Shown here one piece after another: positions 18,816-28,831 of a stretch of 64,000 nucleotides of DNA (positions are counted from its first letter, which is position 1; each line of letters opens with the position of its first letter). This stretch comes from Mycolicibacterium fluoranthenivorans. Its GTDB lineage: Bacteria > Actinomycetota > Actinomycetes > Mycobacteriales > Mycobacteriaceae. Both the position numbers and the translations under genes were made by a program. Location: NCBI RefSeq assembly GCF_011758805.1, contig NZ_JAANOW010000001.1:2914001-2978000 (forward strand), in the 5' to 3' direction. Below the pieces are notes generated by a model. It was not told the DNA's origin, did no database searches, and worked only from the letters and a program-made list of their open reading frames with translations.

Positions 18816-19019
18816 ATGAAGATCACGTACATCGGAGTACTCGTCATGACCGCCGCAGCGGTGATGATCGGCGTCGCACCTGCGGCCGACGCGGAAGTGG
18901 ACGTGACCCAGCACGTCGGGCACGCGGAGATCGTCGCGACGCCGGGGCCGGCCGCCGACCATGCGGCCCAGCTCCAGCAGCCTTTCGGCGGCGCACCGTT
19001 TCTGGTATTCCACCACTGA
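18816..19019 (+). CDS. Small exported peptide 2
   Basis: 67 residues, no recognised family. Signal peptide MKITYIGVLVMTAAAVMIGVAP with a likely cleavage site after PAADA; the mature ~43 residues contain several His (VTQHVGHAEIV, FLVFHH at the end). AAAGGAAC precedes the ATG. It is 50 bp downstream of peptide 1 and similar in plan, suggesting a common role at the cell surface. Confidence 0.7.
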   Translation: MKITYIGVLVMTAAAVMIGVAPAADAEVDVTQHVGHAEIVATPGPAADHAAQLQQPFGGAPFLVFHH

Positions 19020-19116
19020 CTCGGCCGGTACCCGGCTGCGCCGGTCGGGCCGGCTGTATGGGCAAAACGGCGCACGCCACATAAGGTAGGGCACAGCCAA
19101 TGCACAGGAGGTGGGT

Positions 19117-20928
19117 ATGGGGCGACTGTTCCGATGGTCGATCCTGTTGGTGCTCATCACGTTTGGCTTCCTGTGGCCGGTGATCTTCAGCGGCGGCGCG
19201 GGCTCCGCGACCACCGTCGACGACCCGGTGGAGATCGCCGACTACACCGCCTCCTACACGGTGGACGCCGCCGGCCGGCTCGATGCGGTGGAGACCATCA
19301 CCGGCGAGTTCCCCAGTGGCCGGCACGGCATCTTCCGCTACTGGGACGTCGCCAACCCCAACAGCCCCCGGGTGCGCCAGGTGCCGCAGATCGAGTCGAT
19401 CCTGATGGACGGCGAGCCCGCGCCGTACCGGATGCTGTGGGAGGACGGCGAGCGGTTCCGGGTGGCCAAGATCGGCTCGCCGGACGTCACCCTGGACTGG
19501 GGCAGGCATGTTTTCGAGATCCGCTACCACATCGACGGGGTTCTGGACCCGGGAAAGGTGGGCGCGGACAAGCGTTTCGCGTCGACGACCGGCCGAGCCC
19601 TGGCCGAGACCGCCTTTTACTGGAACGTGATCGCGCCGTCCTGGAACAACATCATCCACCGGGTGAACATCACGGTGACGCTGCCGGCGAATGTCGTCGG
19701 TGCCCAGTGCTCGGTGGGCTTCGGTGCCGGCCGCGAGTGCACCGATCTGACGGTGCGCGGTGACACGGTGACGCTGCGGGCCACCGGATTGCAGCCCCGC
19801 ACCCCGGTCACCCTGCGTGCCGGTATCGACATGCCCACCCCGGCGCGCACCCAACTGCTGTGGCCCTACCAGTACGACCGGGTGCTCGGGCAGTCGCCGG
19901 TCCGCGTGGTCGTGCTGATCGGGTTGTCGGTGCTCGCCGGTGCGGCCGCGGTGTGGGCCCACCGCACCACGGTGGAGCCCGCGCCGGGATTTCCGCTGCA
20001 GTACGCGCCCCCGCCCGGCCTGGGGCCGGTGCAGTGCGAGTACATCCGCACCGAGGCCGTCCCGAAAGACGGTCTGACGGCGACGCTGTTCTATCTGGCC
20101 GAGCGCAAGCTGGTGGATCTGCGCCAGGTCAACGAGAAGCAGTGGAACGTGACCGGTATCGCCAAGCCCGCCGATTGGGCCGACGTGGACCAGGTCAGCG
20201 TGGCGGTCGGTTCGGCGCTCAAAGTCATCGGGCAGGGCACCGAGTTCGAGGCCAAGAAGACGGCGACGGCGGGTAAGAAGCTCAGCAAGGCCAAGACCGA
20301 TATGGCCGAAGCCGTCCGCGAATGGGCGACCGAGGACGGTCTGGTGGTCGCACGCCGGAAGGAACTGTGGGTACGCGCGGCCAACGCGGTCGCGGCGATC
20401 CTGATGGTGTGTGGTTTCTTCCGGTGGGGTTTCCCGATCACGCTGTGGGCGTTGCCGTTCGTGGTGTTCTTCCTGCTGTCGGTGCGTTCGTGGTCCGCCG
20501 GTGTCGGCACCCGGCGCACCGAGGCCGGGCGTCAACTGTGGTCGCAGGCCGGTGGCTTTCACCGCCTGCTGGCCACGGACTCGGCCGAGACCCGTTTCGA
20601 CTTTGCGGCCCGCAAGGATCTCTACACCGCCTACGTGCCGTTCGCGGTGGCCGCCGGAGTCGCGGCGCTGTGGGCGCAGAAGTATCAGACGGCGACGGGA
20701 GCGGTTGCCCCGCAGCCGGATTGGTATCACTCGTCGTCGAATTCGACGCGTGACTCGGCATCGTTCTCCGGCTCATCTGGACCGAATTTCGACAGTTTCG
20801 AATCGGCGTTGTCGTCGTCGATCGGTGCGTACACCGCATCGCAGTCATCGTCCTCCTCGAGTGGCAGCAGTAGCAGCAGCTCCAGCGGGGGTGGCGGCGG
20901 CGGTGGCGGTGGAGGAGGCTCGTGGTGA
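19117..20928 (+). CDS. DUF2207 membrane protein with Ser/Gly-rich tail
   Basis: 603 residues. An N-terminal membrane segment (WSILLVLITFGFLWPVIF), a large extracytoplasmic beta-rich region (TASYTVDAAGRLDAVETITGEFPSGRHGIFRYWDV), another membrane segment near 268-285 (VVLIGLSVLAGAAAVWA), further segments near 425-455 and a Ser- then Gly-rich tail ending in GSW. This is the DUF2207 plan. It has AGGAG before the ATG at 19117 and a TAAGGT -10 candidate at 19082-19087. It is followed 7 bp later by a LemA gene, a pairing seen in many bacteria; function unknown. Confidence 0.85.
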   Translation: MGRLFRWSILLVLITFGFLWPVIFSGGAGSATTVDDPVEIADYTASYTVDAAGRLDAVETITGEFPSGRHGIFRYWDVANPNSPRVRQVPQIESILMDGEPAPYRMLWEDGERFRVAKIGSPDVTLDWGRHVFEIRYHIDGVLDPGKVGADKRFASTTGRALAETAFYWNVIAPSWNNIIHRVNITVTLPANVVGAQCSVGFGAGRECTDLTVRGDTVTLRATGLQPRTPVTLRAGIDMPTPARTQLLWPYQYDRVLGQSPVRVVVLIGLSVLAGAAAVWAHRTTVEPAPGFPLQYAPPPGLGPVQCEYIRTEAVPKDGLTATLFYLAERKLVDLRQVNEKQWNVTGIAKPADWADVDQVSVAVGSALKVIGQGTEFEAKKTATAGKKLSKAKTDMAEAVREWATEDGLVVARRKELWVRAANAVAAILMVCGFFRWGFPITLWALPFVVFFLLSVRSWSAGVGTRRTEAGRQLWSQAGGFHRLLATDSAETRFDFAARKDLYTAYVPFAVAAGVAALWAQKYQTATGAVAPQPDWYHSSSNSTRDSASFSGSSGPNFDSFESALSSSIGAYTASQSSSSSSGSSSSSSSGGGGGGGGGGGSW

Positions 20929-20935
20929 GGAAAAC

Positions 20936-21472
20936 ATGGTGAGATTCCTGCTGATCTTGGTGCTGCTGCTCGCGGTGGCGGTGCTGATCGGATTCGTGAC
21001 GGGTTACAACAAGCTGCGCGGTGCGGATATCCGGGTGGCCGAGGCGCTGTCCGGTATCGATGTCGAGCTGACCCGGCGGGCCGCCCTGATCCCCAGCCTG
21101 GTGCACACCGTCGGGTCGTTCGCCGCCCATGAGAAGGCGATCCTCGACCACGTGACGGATGCGCGCGCCGAACTGACCGCGGCCACCACCGGAACCTCGG
21201 TGACCCAGCGCAGCGCCGCCGAGCGGCACCTGGACGACGCGGTCGGTCAGGTGCTCGCGCTCGGGCAGAGTTACCCGCAGCTCAACTCGTCGAGCAATTT
21301 CCTGGATCTGCAGCGCAATCTCACCGACACCGAGAACAAGCTGGCCTTCGCCCGGCAGTACTACAACGATGCGGTGGCCACCGTGAATCGGCTGATCGCC
21401 ACCATGCCGTGGATGTTCGTCGCGCCGCTGGCCGGGGTGAGCGAGCGGGAGTTCTATCAGGCGCCGCGCTAG
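20936..21472 (+). CDS. LemA family protein
   Basis: 178 residues: one N-terminal membrane helix (FLLILVLLLAVAVLIGFVTGY) followed by the LemA helical bundle with YNKLRG, the SGIDVELTRRAALIPSLVHTVGSFAAHEKAIL core and the hallmark end LQRNLTDTENKLAFARQYYNDAVATVNRL. The long open frame upstream overlaps DUF2207 out of frame, so the ATG at 20936 is the start. Probably translated with the DUF2207 gene and likely to act with it in the envelope. Confidence 0.9.
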   Translation: MVRFLLILVLLLAVAVLIGFVTGYNKLRGADIRVAEALSGIDVELTRRAALIPSLVHTVGSFAAHEKAILDHVTDARAELTAATTGTSVTQRSAAERHLDDAVGQVLALGQSYPQLNSSSNFLDLQRNLTDTENKLAFARQYYNDAVATVNRLIATMPWMFVAPLAGVSEREFYQAPR

Positions 21473-21479
21473 CGGGCCC

Positions 21480-21485
21480 TAGACT
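21480..21485 (+). promoter_or_regulatory. Leaderless -10 box of fmt
   Basis: TAGACT ending 6 bases before the GTG start of fmt. Starts the fmt-rsmB unit. Confidence 0.5.
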
Positions 21486-21491
21486 GTCTCG

Positions 21492-22427
21492 GTGCGTCTC
21501 GTCTTCGCCGGTACTCCGGAACCCGCGCTACCGTCGCTGCGGAAGCTCATCGACTCACCTCGTCATGAGGTGGTCGCCGTGCTGACCCGCCCGGATGCGG
21601 CGGCCGGGCGGCGCGGTACCCCGGCACCGTCGCCGGTGGCGCAGCTGGCGGCCGAACACGGTATCCCCGTCCTGAAACCGGCCAAGCCCAACACCGGTGA
21701 ATTCGTATCGGAGCTGGCCGAATTCGCGCCGGAGGCGTGTGCGGTCGTGGCCTACGGTGCCCTGCTGCGCGACGAACTGCTCGCGGTGCCCACCCACGGC
21801 TGGATCAATCTGCACTTCTCGCTGCTTCCGGCCTGGCGCGGCGCCGCGCCGGTACAGGCCGCGATCGCCGCCGGTGACACGGTGACCGGGGCCACCACGT
21901 TCCTGATCGAACCGGCGCTGGATTCCGGACCGGTGTACGGGGTGGTGACCGAGACCATCCGGCCGACCGATACGGCGGGCGACCTGCTCGACCGTCTCGC
22001 CGTCTCCGGCGCTGGCCTGCTGGAAGCCACCATGGACGGGATCGCCGACGCCACGCTGGTGCCCAAGCCGCAGCCGGCTGACGGAATCACCGTGGCGCCC
22101 AAGATCACCGTCGAAGAGGCCCGGGTGCGCTGGGAGCTACCGGCCCACGCCGTGGACCGCCGGATCCGGGCCGTGACACCCAACCCGGGCGCCTGGACCA
22201 CGATCGGGGACACCCGGCTCAAGGTCGGGCCGGTGACCGTGGACCAGGACCGACAGGGTGAGCCCCTCGCCCCCGGACAGTTCGAGGTGGGCCGCCGCGA
22301 TGTGTGGGTTGGCAGCGGATCACATGCATTGCGGCTCAGCTGGATTCAGCCGCCCGGAAAGAAACCGATGAAGGCTGCTGACTGGGCACGCGGTGCTCGG
22401 CTCGACGAGGAGACGCGCGCACAATGA
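21492..22427 (+). CDS. fmt: Methionyl-tRNA formyltransferase
   Basis: Formylates Met-tRNAfMet using 10-formyl-THF. N-terminal [20 protein letters not shown], the catalytic block [19 protein letters not shown] (Asn/His/Asp region near residues 105-125) and [20 protein letters not shown], then the C-terminal OB-fold tRNA-binding domain. 311 aa, normal length. The GTG start is supported by a leaderless -10. The stop overlaps rsmB (ATGA). Confidence 0.96.
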   Translation: MRLVFAGTPEPALPSLRKLIDSPRHEVVAVLTRPDAAAGRRGTPAPSPVAQLAAEHGIPVLKPAKPNTGEFVSELAEFAPEACAVVAYGALLRDELLAVPTHGWINLHFSLLPAWRGAAPVQAAIAAGDTVTGATTFLIEPALDSGPVYGVVTETIRPTDTAGDLLDRLAVSGAGLLEATMDGIADATLVPKPQPADGITVAPKITVEEARVRWELPAHAVDRRIRAVTPNPGAWTTIGDTRLKVGPVTVDQDRQGEPLAPGQFEVGRRDVWVGSGSHALRLSWIQPPGKKPMKAADWARGARLDEETRAQ

Positions 22428-23824
22428 GCCGGTACCACGACCAGAACAAGCCCAAGCAACGCAAGGGTCCGCCGCGCAAGCCGCTGGACGCGGCCCGGCG
22501 GGCCGCCTTCGATGTGCTGCGCGCGGTCAGCGAACGCGACGCGTACGCCAACCTCGCCCTGCCGGCCCTGCTGCGCGAGCGCGGGCTCACCGGCCGTGAC
22601 GCGGCGTTCGCCACCGAACTCACCTACGGCACGTGCCGGACCCGCGGCCTGCTCGACGCCGTGATCGTCGCCGCGGCCGGTCGGCCGGTCGACCAGATCG
22701 ACCCGGTGCTGCTGGATCTGCTGCGCCTGGGTACCTATCAGCTGCTGCGCACCCGGGTTGACGCGCATGCTGCGCTGGACACCACCGTCGATCAGGCCGG
22801 CATCGAATTCGACACGGCGCGAGCCGGTTTCGTCAACGGTGTGCTGCGCACCATCTCCGAACGCGATGAGCAGTCCTGGTTGGCCGAGATCGCCCCGCCG
22901 GCGGCGTCGGATCCGGTGGGCCACGCCGCCCTGGTGCACGCCCATCCCCGCTGGGTGGCCCAGGCGTTCGTCGATGCGCTCGGCGCCGACGCCGGGGAAT
23001 TGGACGAGTTGCTGGCCAGTGACGATGCGCGACCCGTCGTGCACCTGGCGGCCCGGCCCGGGATGCTCACCGCCGCCGAGTTGGCGGCTCAGGTGGGCGG
23101 CACCGTGGGCCGGTACTCGCCGTACGCGGTGTATCTGACCGGCGGCGACCCGGGTGAGCTGACGGCGCTGCGCGACCGCGCCGCCCAGGTTCAGGACGAG
23201 GGCTCACAGCTGGTGGCCCGCGCGCTGACCCTGGCCCCGCTGGAGGGCGAGGACGGCGGTCGCTGGCTGGATCTGTGTTCCGGGCCCGGCGGTAAGACGG
23301 CACTGCTCGCGGCGCTCGCGGGCGACCATGCCACGGTGACGGCGGTCGAACCCACGCCGCACCGCGCCGAGCTGGTCGAGCACAACACCGTCGGCCTGGG
23401 CGTGCGCGTGCTGCGCGTCGACGGCCGCGAATCCGGGCTGGAACCCGGCAGCTTCGACCGCGTGCTGGTGGATGCACCATGCACCGGGCTGGGCGCGCTG
23501 CGGCGCCGGCCCGAGGCGAGGTGGCGCCGTCAACCCGGGGATGTGCCCGCGTTGGGCAAGCTGCAGAAGGAACTGCTGGCCGCGGCGATCACCTTGACCC
23601 GTCCGGGCGGGGTGGTGCTGTACGCCACCTGCTCACCGCACCTGGCCGAAACGGTGGGCGTGGTCGCCGACGCACTGCGCCGCCGGCCCGTGCAGGCGCT
23701 GGACACCCGCGAACTGTTCGAAGGGGTGGACCGCCTGGGCGACGGGCCGTACGTACAGCTGTGGCCGCACCGGCACGGCACCGACGCGATGTTCGCGGCT
23801 GCGTTGCGGGTGAACGAATCCTGA
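22424..23824 (+). CDS. rsmB: 16S rRNA m5C methyltransferase RsmB/Fmu
   Basis: 466 residues. N-terminal NusB-like RNA-binding domain ([29 protein letters not shown]) and C-terminal SAM-dependent methyltransferase with [17 protein letters not shown] near residue 285, [19 protein letters not shown] near 350 and the nucleophile/acid-base cysteine segment VLYATCSPH. Methylates C967-type cytosine of 16S rRNA in the family. Translationally coupled to fmt. Confidence 0.94.
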   Translation: MSRYHDQNKPKQRKGPPRKPLDAARRAAFDVLRAVSERDAYANLALPALLRERGLTGRDAAFATELTYGTCRTRGLLDAVIVAAAGRPVDQIDPVLLDLLRLGTYQLLRTRVDAHAALDTTVDQAGIEFDTARAGFVNGVLRTISERDEQSWLAEIAPPAASDPVGHAALVHAHPRWVAQAFVDALGADAGELDELLASDDARPVVHLAARPGMLTAAELAAQVGGTVGRYSPYAVYLTGGDPGELTALRDRAAQVQDEGSQLVARALTLAPLEGEDGGRWLDLCSGPGGKTALLAALAGDHATVTAVEPTPHRAELVEHNTVGLGVRVLRVDGRESGLEPGSFDRVLVDAPCTGLGALRRRPEARWRRQPGDVPALGKLQKELLAAAITLTRPGGVVLYATCSPHLAETVGVVADALRRRPVQALDTRELFEGVDRLGDGPYVQLWPHRHGTDAMFAAALRVNES

Positions 23825-23828
23825 CCAG

Positions 23829-23834
23829 TACGCT
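23829..23834 (+). promoter_or_regulatory. Leaderless -10 box of rpe
   Basis: TACGCT ending 7 bases before the rpe ATG at 23842, in the gap after rsmB. Confidence 0.5.
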
Positions 23835-23841
23835 AACCGGC

Positions 23842-24549
23842 ATGGCAGGCCCATCTCCCGTCGCGTCGCTCGCCCCAGCCCCGCTCATCGCGCCGTCCAT
23901 TCTGTCCGCCGATTTCGCCCGGCTGGCCGACGAAGTCGCCGCGGTGGCCGGTGCGGACTGGCTGCACGTCGACGTGATGGACAACCATTTCGTCCCGAAC
24001 CTGACGCTGGGCCTTCCCGTGGTGGAGAGCCTGCTCAAGGTGACCGATATCCCGATGGACTGCCATCTGATGATCGACAACCCCGAGCGCTGGGCCCCGC
24101 CCTACGCCGAGGCGGGTGCCTATAACGTCACCTTCCACGCCGAGGCGACCGACAATCCGGTCGCGGTGGCCCGCGATATCCGCGCGGCGGGTGCGAAGGC
24201 CGGACTGAGCGTGAAGCCGGGCACCCCGATCGACCCCTACCTGGAGATCCTGCGCGATTTCGACACGCTGCTGGTCATGTCGGTGGAACCGGGCTTCGGT
24301 GGACAGAGCTTCATCCCCGAGGTACTGACCAAGGTCGGCATCGTGCGCCGTCTCGTGGATGCCGGGGAGCTGCGGATCGTGGTGGAGATCGACGGCGGGA
24401 TCAACGCCGACACCATCGAGGCCGCCGCCGAGGCGGGTGTGGACTGTTTCGTGGCCGGTTCGGCGGTGTACAACGCCGACGATCCCGCGGAGGCGGTGCG
24501 GCGGTTGCGCGCCCAGGCGGCAGCGGCGTCGGGTCATCTGACCCTATGA
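23842..24549 (+). CDS. rpe: Ribulose-phosphate 3-epimerase
   Basis: Interconverts ribulose 5-phosphate and xylulose 5-phosphate. TIM-barrel motifs: [34 protein letters not shown] (metal His and catalytic Asp), [12 protein letters not shown] and [31 protein letters not shown]. 235 aa from the ATG at 23842; the upstream open frame runs out of phase through rsmB. Stop overlaps ribD (ATGA). Confidence 0.96.
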   Translation: MAGPSPVASLAPAPLIAPSILSADFARLADEVAAVAGADWLHVDVMDNHFVPNLTLGLPVVESLLKVTDIPMDCHLMIDNPERWAPPYAEAGAYNVTFHAEATDNPVAVARDIRAAGAKAGLSVKPGTPIDPYLEILRDFDTLLVMSVEPGFGGQSFIPEVLTKVGIVRRLVDAGELRIVVEIDGGINADTIEAAAEAGVDCFVAGSAVYNADDPAEAVRRLRAQAAAASGHLTL

Positions 24550-25553
24550 CGTTCGGGGCCGTCATGCGCCAGGCCATCGAGTGCTCCGAGCAGGTGAAGG
24601 GGAACACGTACCCGAATCCTCCAGTGGGCGCGGTGATCCTGGACGCAGACGGGCAGGTGGCCGGTATCGGTGCCACCGAACCGCCAGGCGGTGCGCACGC
24701 GGAGGTGGTGGCGCTGCGGGGAGCGGGGGAGCGCGCCCGCGGCGGTACCGCGGTGGTCACCCTCGAGCCGTGCAACCACCACGGGCGAACCCCGCCGTGC
24801 GTGGACGCTCTGCTGGCCTCCGGTGTGGCCCGGGTGGTGTACTCGGTCGGCGATCCCAACCCCGAGGCGGCCGGTGGTGCCCAGCGCCTCGGTGCGGCCG
24901 GTGTCGAGGTCGTCGGCGGTGTGCACGAGGCCGAGGTCGCCGCCGGCCCGCTGCGTGAGTGGCTGCACAAGCAACGCACCGGAATGCCGCACGTGACATG
25001 GAAATTCGCGACGAGCGTGGACGGGCGCAGTGCGGCCGCCGACGGCAGCAGCCAATGGATCACCAGTGCGGCCGCGCGACTGGATGTGCACCGGCACCGC
25101 GCGGCGGTGGACGCCATCGTGGTGGGCACCGGCACCGTGTACATCGACGATCCGACCCTCACCGCACGGCTGCCCGACGGCACCCTGGCCGAGAACCAGC
25201 CGCTGCGTGTGGTGGTCGGCGAGCGTGAGATCTCACCGGAAGCCAATGTGCTCAACGATGATTCGCACACCATGGTGATCCGGACCCGTGATCCCCACGA
25301 GGTCATGCGGGCATTATCGGACCGGACCGCGGTGCTGGTGGAGGGCGGACCGACGCTGGCGGGGGCGTTCCTGCGGGCCGGGGTGATCGACCGGATCCTG
25401 GCCTATGTGGCGCCGATCCTGCTGGGTGGACCGATCACCGCCGTCGACGATGTCGGCGTGCTCAGCATCGCGGGGGCCCAGCGCTGGCGGTTCGACGGCG
25501 TCGACACGATCGGTCCCGACGTACGACTGAGCCTGGTTCCCCGGGGTTCCTGA
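24546..25553 (+). CDS. ribD: Riboflavin biosynthesis deaminase/reductase RibD
   Basis: Two-step enzyme of riboflavin synthesis. The N-terminal deaminase shows the zinc site [10 protein letters not shown] (His, catalytic Glu) and [19 protein letters not shown] (two Cys). The reductase domain starts near [23 protein letters not shown] and ends [22 protein letters not shown]. 335 aa. Coupled to rpe by ATGA; the other rib genes lie 2.7 to 10 kb downstream. Confidence 0.95.
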   Translation: MTFGAVMRQAIECSEQVKGNTYPNPPVGAVILDADGQVAGIGATEPPGGAHAEVVALRGAGERARGGTAVVTLEPCNHHGRTPPCVDALLASGVARVVYSVGDPNPEAAGGAQRLGAAGVEVVGGVHEAEVAAGPLREWLHKQRTGMPHVTWKFATSVDGRSAAADGSSQWITSAAARLDVHRHRAAVDAIVVGTGTVYIDDPTLTARLPDGTLAENQPLRVVVGEREISPEANVLNDDSHTMVIRTRDPHEVMRALSDRTAVLVEGGPTLAGAFLRAGVIDRILAYVAPILLGGPITAVDDVGVLSIAGAQRWRFDGVDTIGPDVRLSLVPRGS

Positions 25554-25679
25554 CGTTCGCCGTGTGAGTGACGGCACAGTTGCCGGGTCGCGGCCCCCGT
25601 GAAAATCGGCACGCCGGTACAATTTTGGCAAAGCACTGTCATCGCCGAGACGCGCAGAGTGTGAACAAGGACGGAGACC

Positions 25680-25829
25680 ATGACTGCCCTGCAGGACTGG
25701 CTCGGTATCGCCCCATGGGCCCAGCGCAGCGTGCGGTCATTCGTTTCGGGCGCGCTCCGTGCCACCACGCCGGCAGCGCCGCCGCGCCACAAGCCCAAGG
25801 CCATGCGGCGCGGCGTCGAGCGCTGCTGA
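25680..25829 (+). CDS. Possible 49-residue basic protein
   Basis: Short frame with a GGAGA site before its ATG, in the ribD-P55 gap. Translation starts MTALQDWLGIAPWAQRSV and ends in a Pro/Lys/Arg-rich tail. It stops one base before the convergent P55 gene's stop. No family recognised; it may be non-coding. Confidence 0.35.
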   Translation: MTALQDWLGIAPWAQRSVRSFVSGALRATTPAAPPRHKPKAMRRGVERC

Positions 25830-25830
25830 C

Positions 25831-27420
25831 CTACTTGGCGTGCCGCGGCGCGTCGGCCACCGGTTCGCTTGATTCCGAACCGGTTTCGACCTGATCGGCA
25901 TGCTCGTTGCGGCCACTGACGAAAAGTGCGAACGCCGCACCCACCACACACACGACCGCGGTGATCAGGAAGATGCTGGCGTACTGCATGGTGTACGCCT
26001 CTCTGGTCGCCTGTCCCAGGCGCGCGCCCTGCGCGATGAGGATGCCGCCGGGCGTATCGGCTTTCGGCGCCGGCAACGCGGCCAGTCGCTCCTGCAGGTA
26101 CTGGTTGAACTTGTAGAGGCCCCAGGCGCTCAGCGCGGCGATGCCGATGAGCATGCCGATCATCCGGGCGACAACCACTGCAGCCGAAGCGATCCCGTGT
26201 TCGGCGGCGGGCACCACTCGCAGGGTTGCCGAGGTCAGCGGACCGATCACCAGACCGAGTCCGAGGCCGGCCAATGCGAGATCGGTGCCGAATGTCGGGA
26301 GCGCGACGAAGCCCAGATCATGATGTGCGGACAGCACATTGGTGTCCCAGTGTGACACCAGCCAATAGGCGAACGCGGCGATGACCAGACCCACGAACCC
26401 CACCGAGCGGTCGCCGATCCGGGTGGCCACCCAGCCGCCGATCAGGGCGCCGATGGGCAGGGCGCCGAGGAACCACAGCAGCAGGAACACCGCTTCGTCC
26501 TGGCTCTTGCCCAGCACGCCCTGGCCGAACAGTTCGACGTTAACGAGGGTGACCATCAGGGCGGCGCCGGCGCACAACGAGGCACCGAGGGCGGCCAGGA
26601 ACGGGCGGAAGTGCACTCCCGCCGGTTCGATCAGCCGGGTCTTGGCGAACTTCTCCCAGACGAAGAAGCCGACGGCCACCGCCAGGGCGGCGATCAGGAC
26701 GGGCGGCCCGTAGCTGGGCAGCACCTGCTTGCCGTCGGGGGACTGGTTGTACATACCGACGACGGCGAGGCCCAGCGCGACGGCCAGCAGCACGCCGCCG
26801 ACCACGTCGATCTTCTCGGGCTCTTTGCTGCGGTCCCGCGCCGGCAGGCTGAAATGGATCAGCACCATCGCGATGAGGACCAGGGGCACGTTGATCCAGA
26901 ACACATCGCGCCACGTGCTCAGCGCCCACACCACGGCCAGACCGTAGAGCGGACCGAGCACGCTGCCCAGTTCCTGGGCGGCGCCGATCCCGCCGAGCAC
27001 GGTGGCCCGGTTACGGGCCGACCACAGATCGGCGGCCAGGGCGAGGGTCACCGGCAACAGTGCGCCGCTGGCGGTGCCCTGGATGACACGGCCGATGACC
27101 AGCATGGTCAGGTCGGTGGACAGCGCGGTGACCACCGACCCGACGGCGAAGCCGATCAGACTGGCCTGTAGCAGCAGCTTGCGGCCGAACCGGTCCGAGG
27201 CCCGGCCCAGCAGCGGCATCGCGGCGATATAGCCCAACAGGTACCCGGTGATGATCGGGGTGACCTGCTGGATCTGGTTCAGCGGGATGCCGATACCCGC
27301 GGGTGGGGCCGCCATGATGTCGCGGATCACCGCGATGACGACGTAGGTGTCGAGCGCTCCGAGCAGAACCGCCAAGCCGCCCGCGCCGATCGCGAGGCTG
27401 CGGTTGGTGCGGGCCGGCAT
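25831..27420 (-). CDS. MFS transporter, P55 (Rv1410c) type
   Basis: 529-residue major facilitator with about 14 membrane segments. The loop 2-3 motif [14 protein letters not shown] and the motif C-like [15 protein letters not shown] fit the DHA2 drug-transporter group. It follows lprG with a TGATG stop-start overlap, the conserved lprG-P55 operon of mycobacteria, in which the pair exports triacylglycerides and affects drug tolerance and cell-wall lipid content. The C-terminus has a charged cytosolic tail ([20 protein letters not shown]). Confidence 0.93.
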   Translation of the reverse strand: MPARTNRSLAIGAGGLAVLLGALDTYVVIAVIRDIMAAPPAGIGIPLNQIQQVTPIITGYLLGYIAAMPLLGRASDRFGRKLLLQASLIGFAVGSVVTALSTDLTMLVIGRVIQGTASGALLPVTLALAADLWSARNRATVLGGIGAAQELGSVLGPLYGLAVVWALSTWRDVFWINVPLVLIAMVLIHFSLPARDRSKEPEKIDVVGGVLLAVALGLAVVGMYNQSPDGKQVLPSYGPPVLIAALAVAVGFFVWEKFAKTRLIEPAGVHFRPFLAALGASLCAGAALMVTLVNVELFGQGVLGKSQDEAVFLLLWFLGALPIGALIGGWVATRIGDRSVGFVGLVIAAFAYWLVSHWDTNVLSAHHDLGFVALPTFGTDLALAGLGLGLVIGPLTSATLRVVPAAEHGIASAAVVVARMIGMLIGIAALSAWGLYKFNQYLQERLAALPAPKADTPGGILIAQGARLGQATREAYTMQYASIFLITAVVCVVGAAFALFVSGRNEHADQVETGSESSEPVADAPRHAK

Positions 27421-28145
27421 CAGGCGGCGGGTTTGTCGACGGTGACGGTCTTACCCCAGTCCGACAGCGTCATCTGAATGCTCTTGCCCTCGGCGATGTC
27501 GAACTTGACCTGCTGCAGCTGGTGGTCGCCGTCCTCGCGGATCCAGGCGGTGCCGGGGATCGGTCCGGTGACCTTCAGTGCCGGTGCGATCTTGTTCATG
27601 GCGTCCGCGGGCACGGTCCCGGTGATCTTCACGGCGTCGGCGCCGTTGACCGACTCACGGCCCTCGGCCTTGGCATCGGCAAAGGTGCTCAGGATGTTGG
27701 CCAGCCCGTTCTCCGGGCTCAGGATCGTCGAGATGTCGTAGATGTCGGCGGCGGGCCCGAAGTTCTCCATCGCGCCACCGGCGGTGATGGCCCCGTACAG
27801 GTTGCCGTCGGAGACCACGAACTTGACGTCGGACAGCTTCTGGCCGAGGAACATGATGTCGGCCTTGCCCTGCGCGGCGACCGCGGGCTTGAGGGTCATG
27901 TCACCGGTGAGGATGGTGATCGGGAGTGACTTGATGTCCCCGGTCGTCGTCAGCACCACGTGCGCACTCGTCTGGGCGCGGGTGGTGTCGGCGGACTGCT
28001 TCAGCAGCGTCGTGGCGTCGGGGAGTGGCGCGTTGTTGGCCTTCGGTGAGGACGAGCACCCGACGAGTCCCAGCGCGGCCAGGACTACGGCCAGGAAGGG
28101 GATCAGGAAACGGAAATGGCTGGCACGGCGTTGGCGCGTCTGCAT
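27420..28145 (-). CDS. lprG: Lipoprotein LprG
   Basis: 241-residue exported lipoprotein. Signal peptide ending in the lipobox LVGC (about residues 29-32), then the LppX/LprA/LprG fold with [48 protein letters not shown], which closely resembles M. tuberculosis LprG. It binds triacylated lipids and works with P55. The ATG at 28145 is preferred over 28154 because a TACGAT -10 ends 7 bases before it and overlaps the earlier ATG, so the transcript would be leaderless. Confidence 0.93.
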   Translation of the reverse strand: MQTRQRRASHFRFLIPFLAVVLAALGLVGCSSSPKANNAPLPDATTLLKQSADTTRAQTSAHVVLTTTGDIKSLPITILTGDMTLKPAVAAQGKADIMFLGQKLSDVKFVVSDGNLYGAITAGGAMENFGPAADIYDISTILSPENGLANILSTFADAKAEGRESVNGADAVKITGTVPADAMNKIAPALKVTGPIPGTAWIREDGDHQLQQVKFDIAEGKSIQMTLSDWGKTVTVDKPAA

Positions 28146-28152
28146 ACCCAGC

Positions 28153-28158
28153 ATCGTA
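28153..28158 (-). promoter_or_regulatory. Leaderless -10 box of lprG-P55
   Basis: TACGAT on the minus strand, ending 7 bases before the lprG ATG; the first candidate ATG (28154) falls within it. Confidence 0.5.
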
Positions 28159-28203
28159 TAGGTGCGGCCGGGACGGCCCGGTTCTACACCGATCGCACCC
28201 CAC

Positions 28204-28209
28204 TAACCT
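28204..28209 (+). promoter_or_regulatory. Leaderless -10 box of ribE
   Basis: TAACCT ending 7 bases before the ribE ATG, in the 71-bp divergent region shared with lprG. No FMN riboswitch can fit in this space. Confidence 0.5.
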
Positions 28210-28216
28210 GGTACCC

Positions 28217-28831
28217 ATGTTCACCGGAATCGTCGAGGAACTCGGCGAGATCATCGATATCGACAATCTCACCGATTCGGCTCGTCTGGTCATCAAGGGG
28301 CCGGTCGTCACCTCCGATGCTGGTCACGGTGACTCGATCGCCGTCAACGGGGTGTGCCTGACCGTGGTGGAGGTGCGGCCCGACGGTGCGTTCACCGCCG
28401 ATGTGATGGCCGAGACCCTGAACCGGTCGAGCCTGGGCGCCATCGGTGTCGGAAGTCACGTGAACCTGGAGCGCGCCGCCGCCGTCAACAGCCGCCTCGG
28501 CGGCCATATCGTGCAGGGCCATGTCGACGGCACCGGCCGGGTGATCTCACGATCGCCGTCCGAGCACTGGGAGGTGGTGCGTATCGCACTGCCGTCCGAA
28601 CTGTCCCGGTATGTGGTGGAGAAGGGCTCCATCACGGTCGACGGAATCTCGTTGACGGTGTCGGGTCTGGGGACCGGGGCGAGCGAAGCGACGGGGGACT
28701 GGTTCGAGGTGTCGCTCATCCCCACCACGTTGGCATTGACCACGCTCGGCAGAGCGGCCGTGGGCACCCCGGTGAATCTCGAAGTCGACGTCATCGCGAA
28801 GTACGTCGAAAGGCTGATGTCGGCCCGATAG
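28217..28831 (+). CDS. ribE: Riboflavin synthase alpha chain
   Basis: Dismutates two 6,7-dimethyl-8-ribityllumazine to riboflavin. 204 residues with two lumazine-binding repeats: MFTGIVEELGEI ... GDSIAVNGVCLTV and GGHIVQGHVDGTG ... GSITVDGISLTV. Start by homology at ATG 28217, supported by a leaderless -10. Odd feature: the second repeat contains GTGASEATGDW before FEVSLIPTT, encoded by a 21-bp sequence found again after gap, so a short repeat seems to have entered the coding sequence in frame. Confidence 0.95.
   Translation: MFTGIVEELGEIIDIDNLTDSARLVIKGPVVTSDAGHGDSIAVNGVCLTVVEVRPDGAFTADVMAETLNRSSLGAIGVGSHVNLERAAAVNSRLGGHIVQGHVDGTGRVISRSPSEHWEVVRIALPSELSRYVVEKGSITVDGISLTVSGLGTGASEATGDWFEVSLIPTTLALTTLGRAAVGTPVNLEVDVIAKYVERLMSAR
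28675..28695 (+). repeat. Dispersed 21-bp repeat, copy inside ribE
   Basis: Contains GGGGCGAGCGAAGCGACGGG preceded by C; identical to 53401-53421. GGGGAC occurs on both sides (28669-28674 and 28694-28699). Confidence 0.75.
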
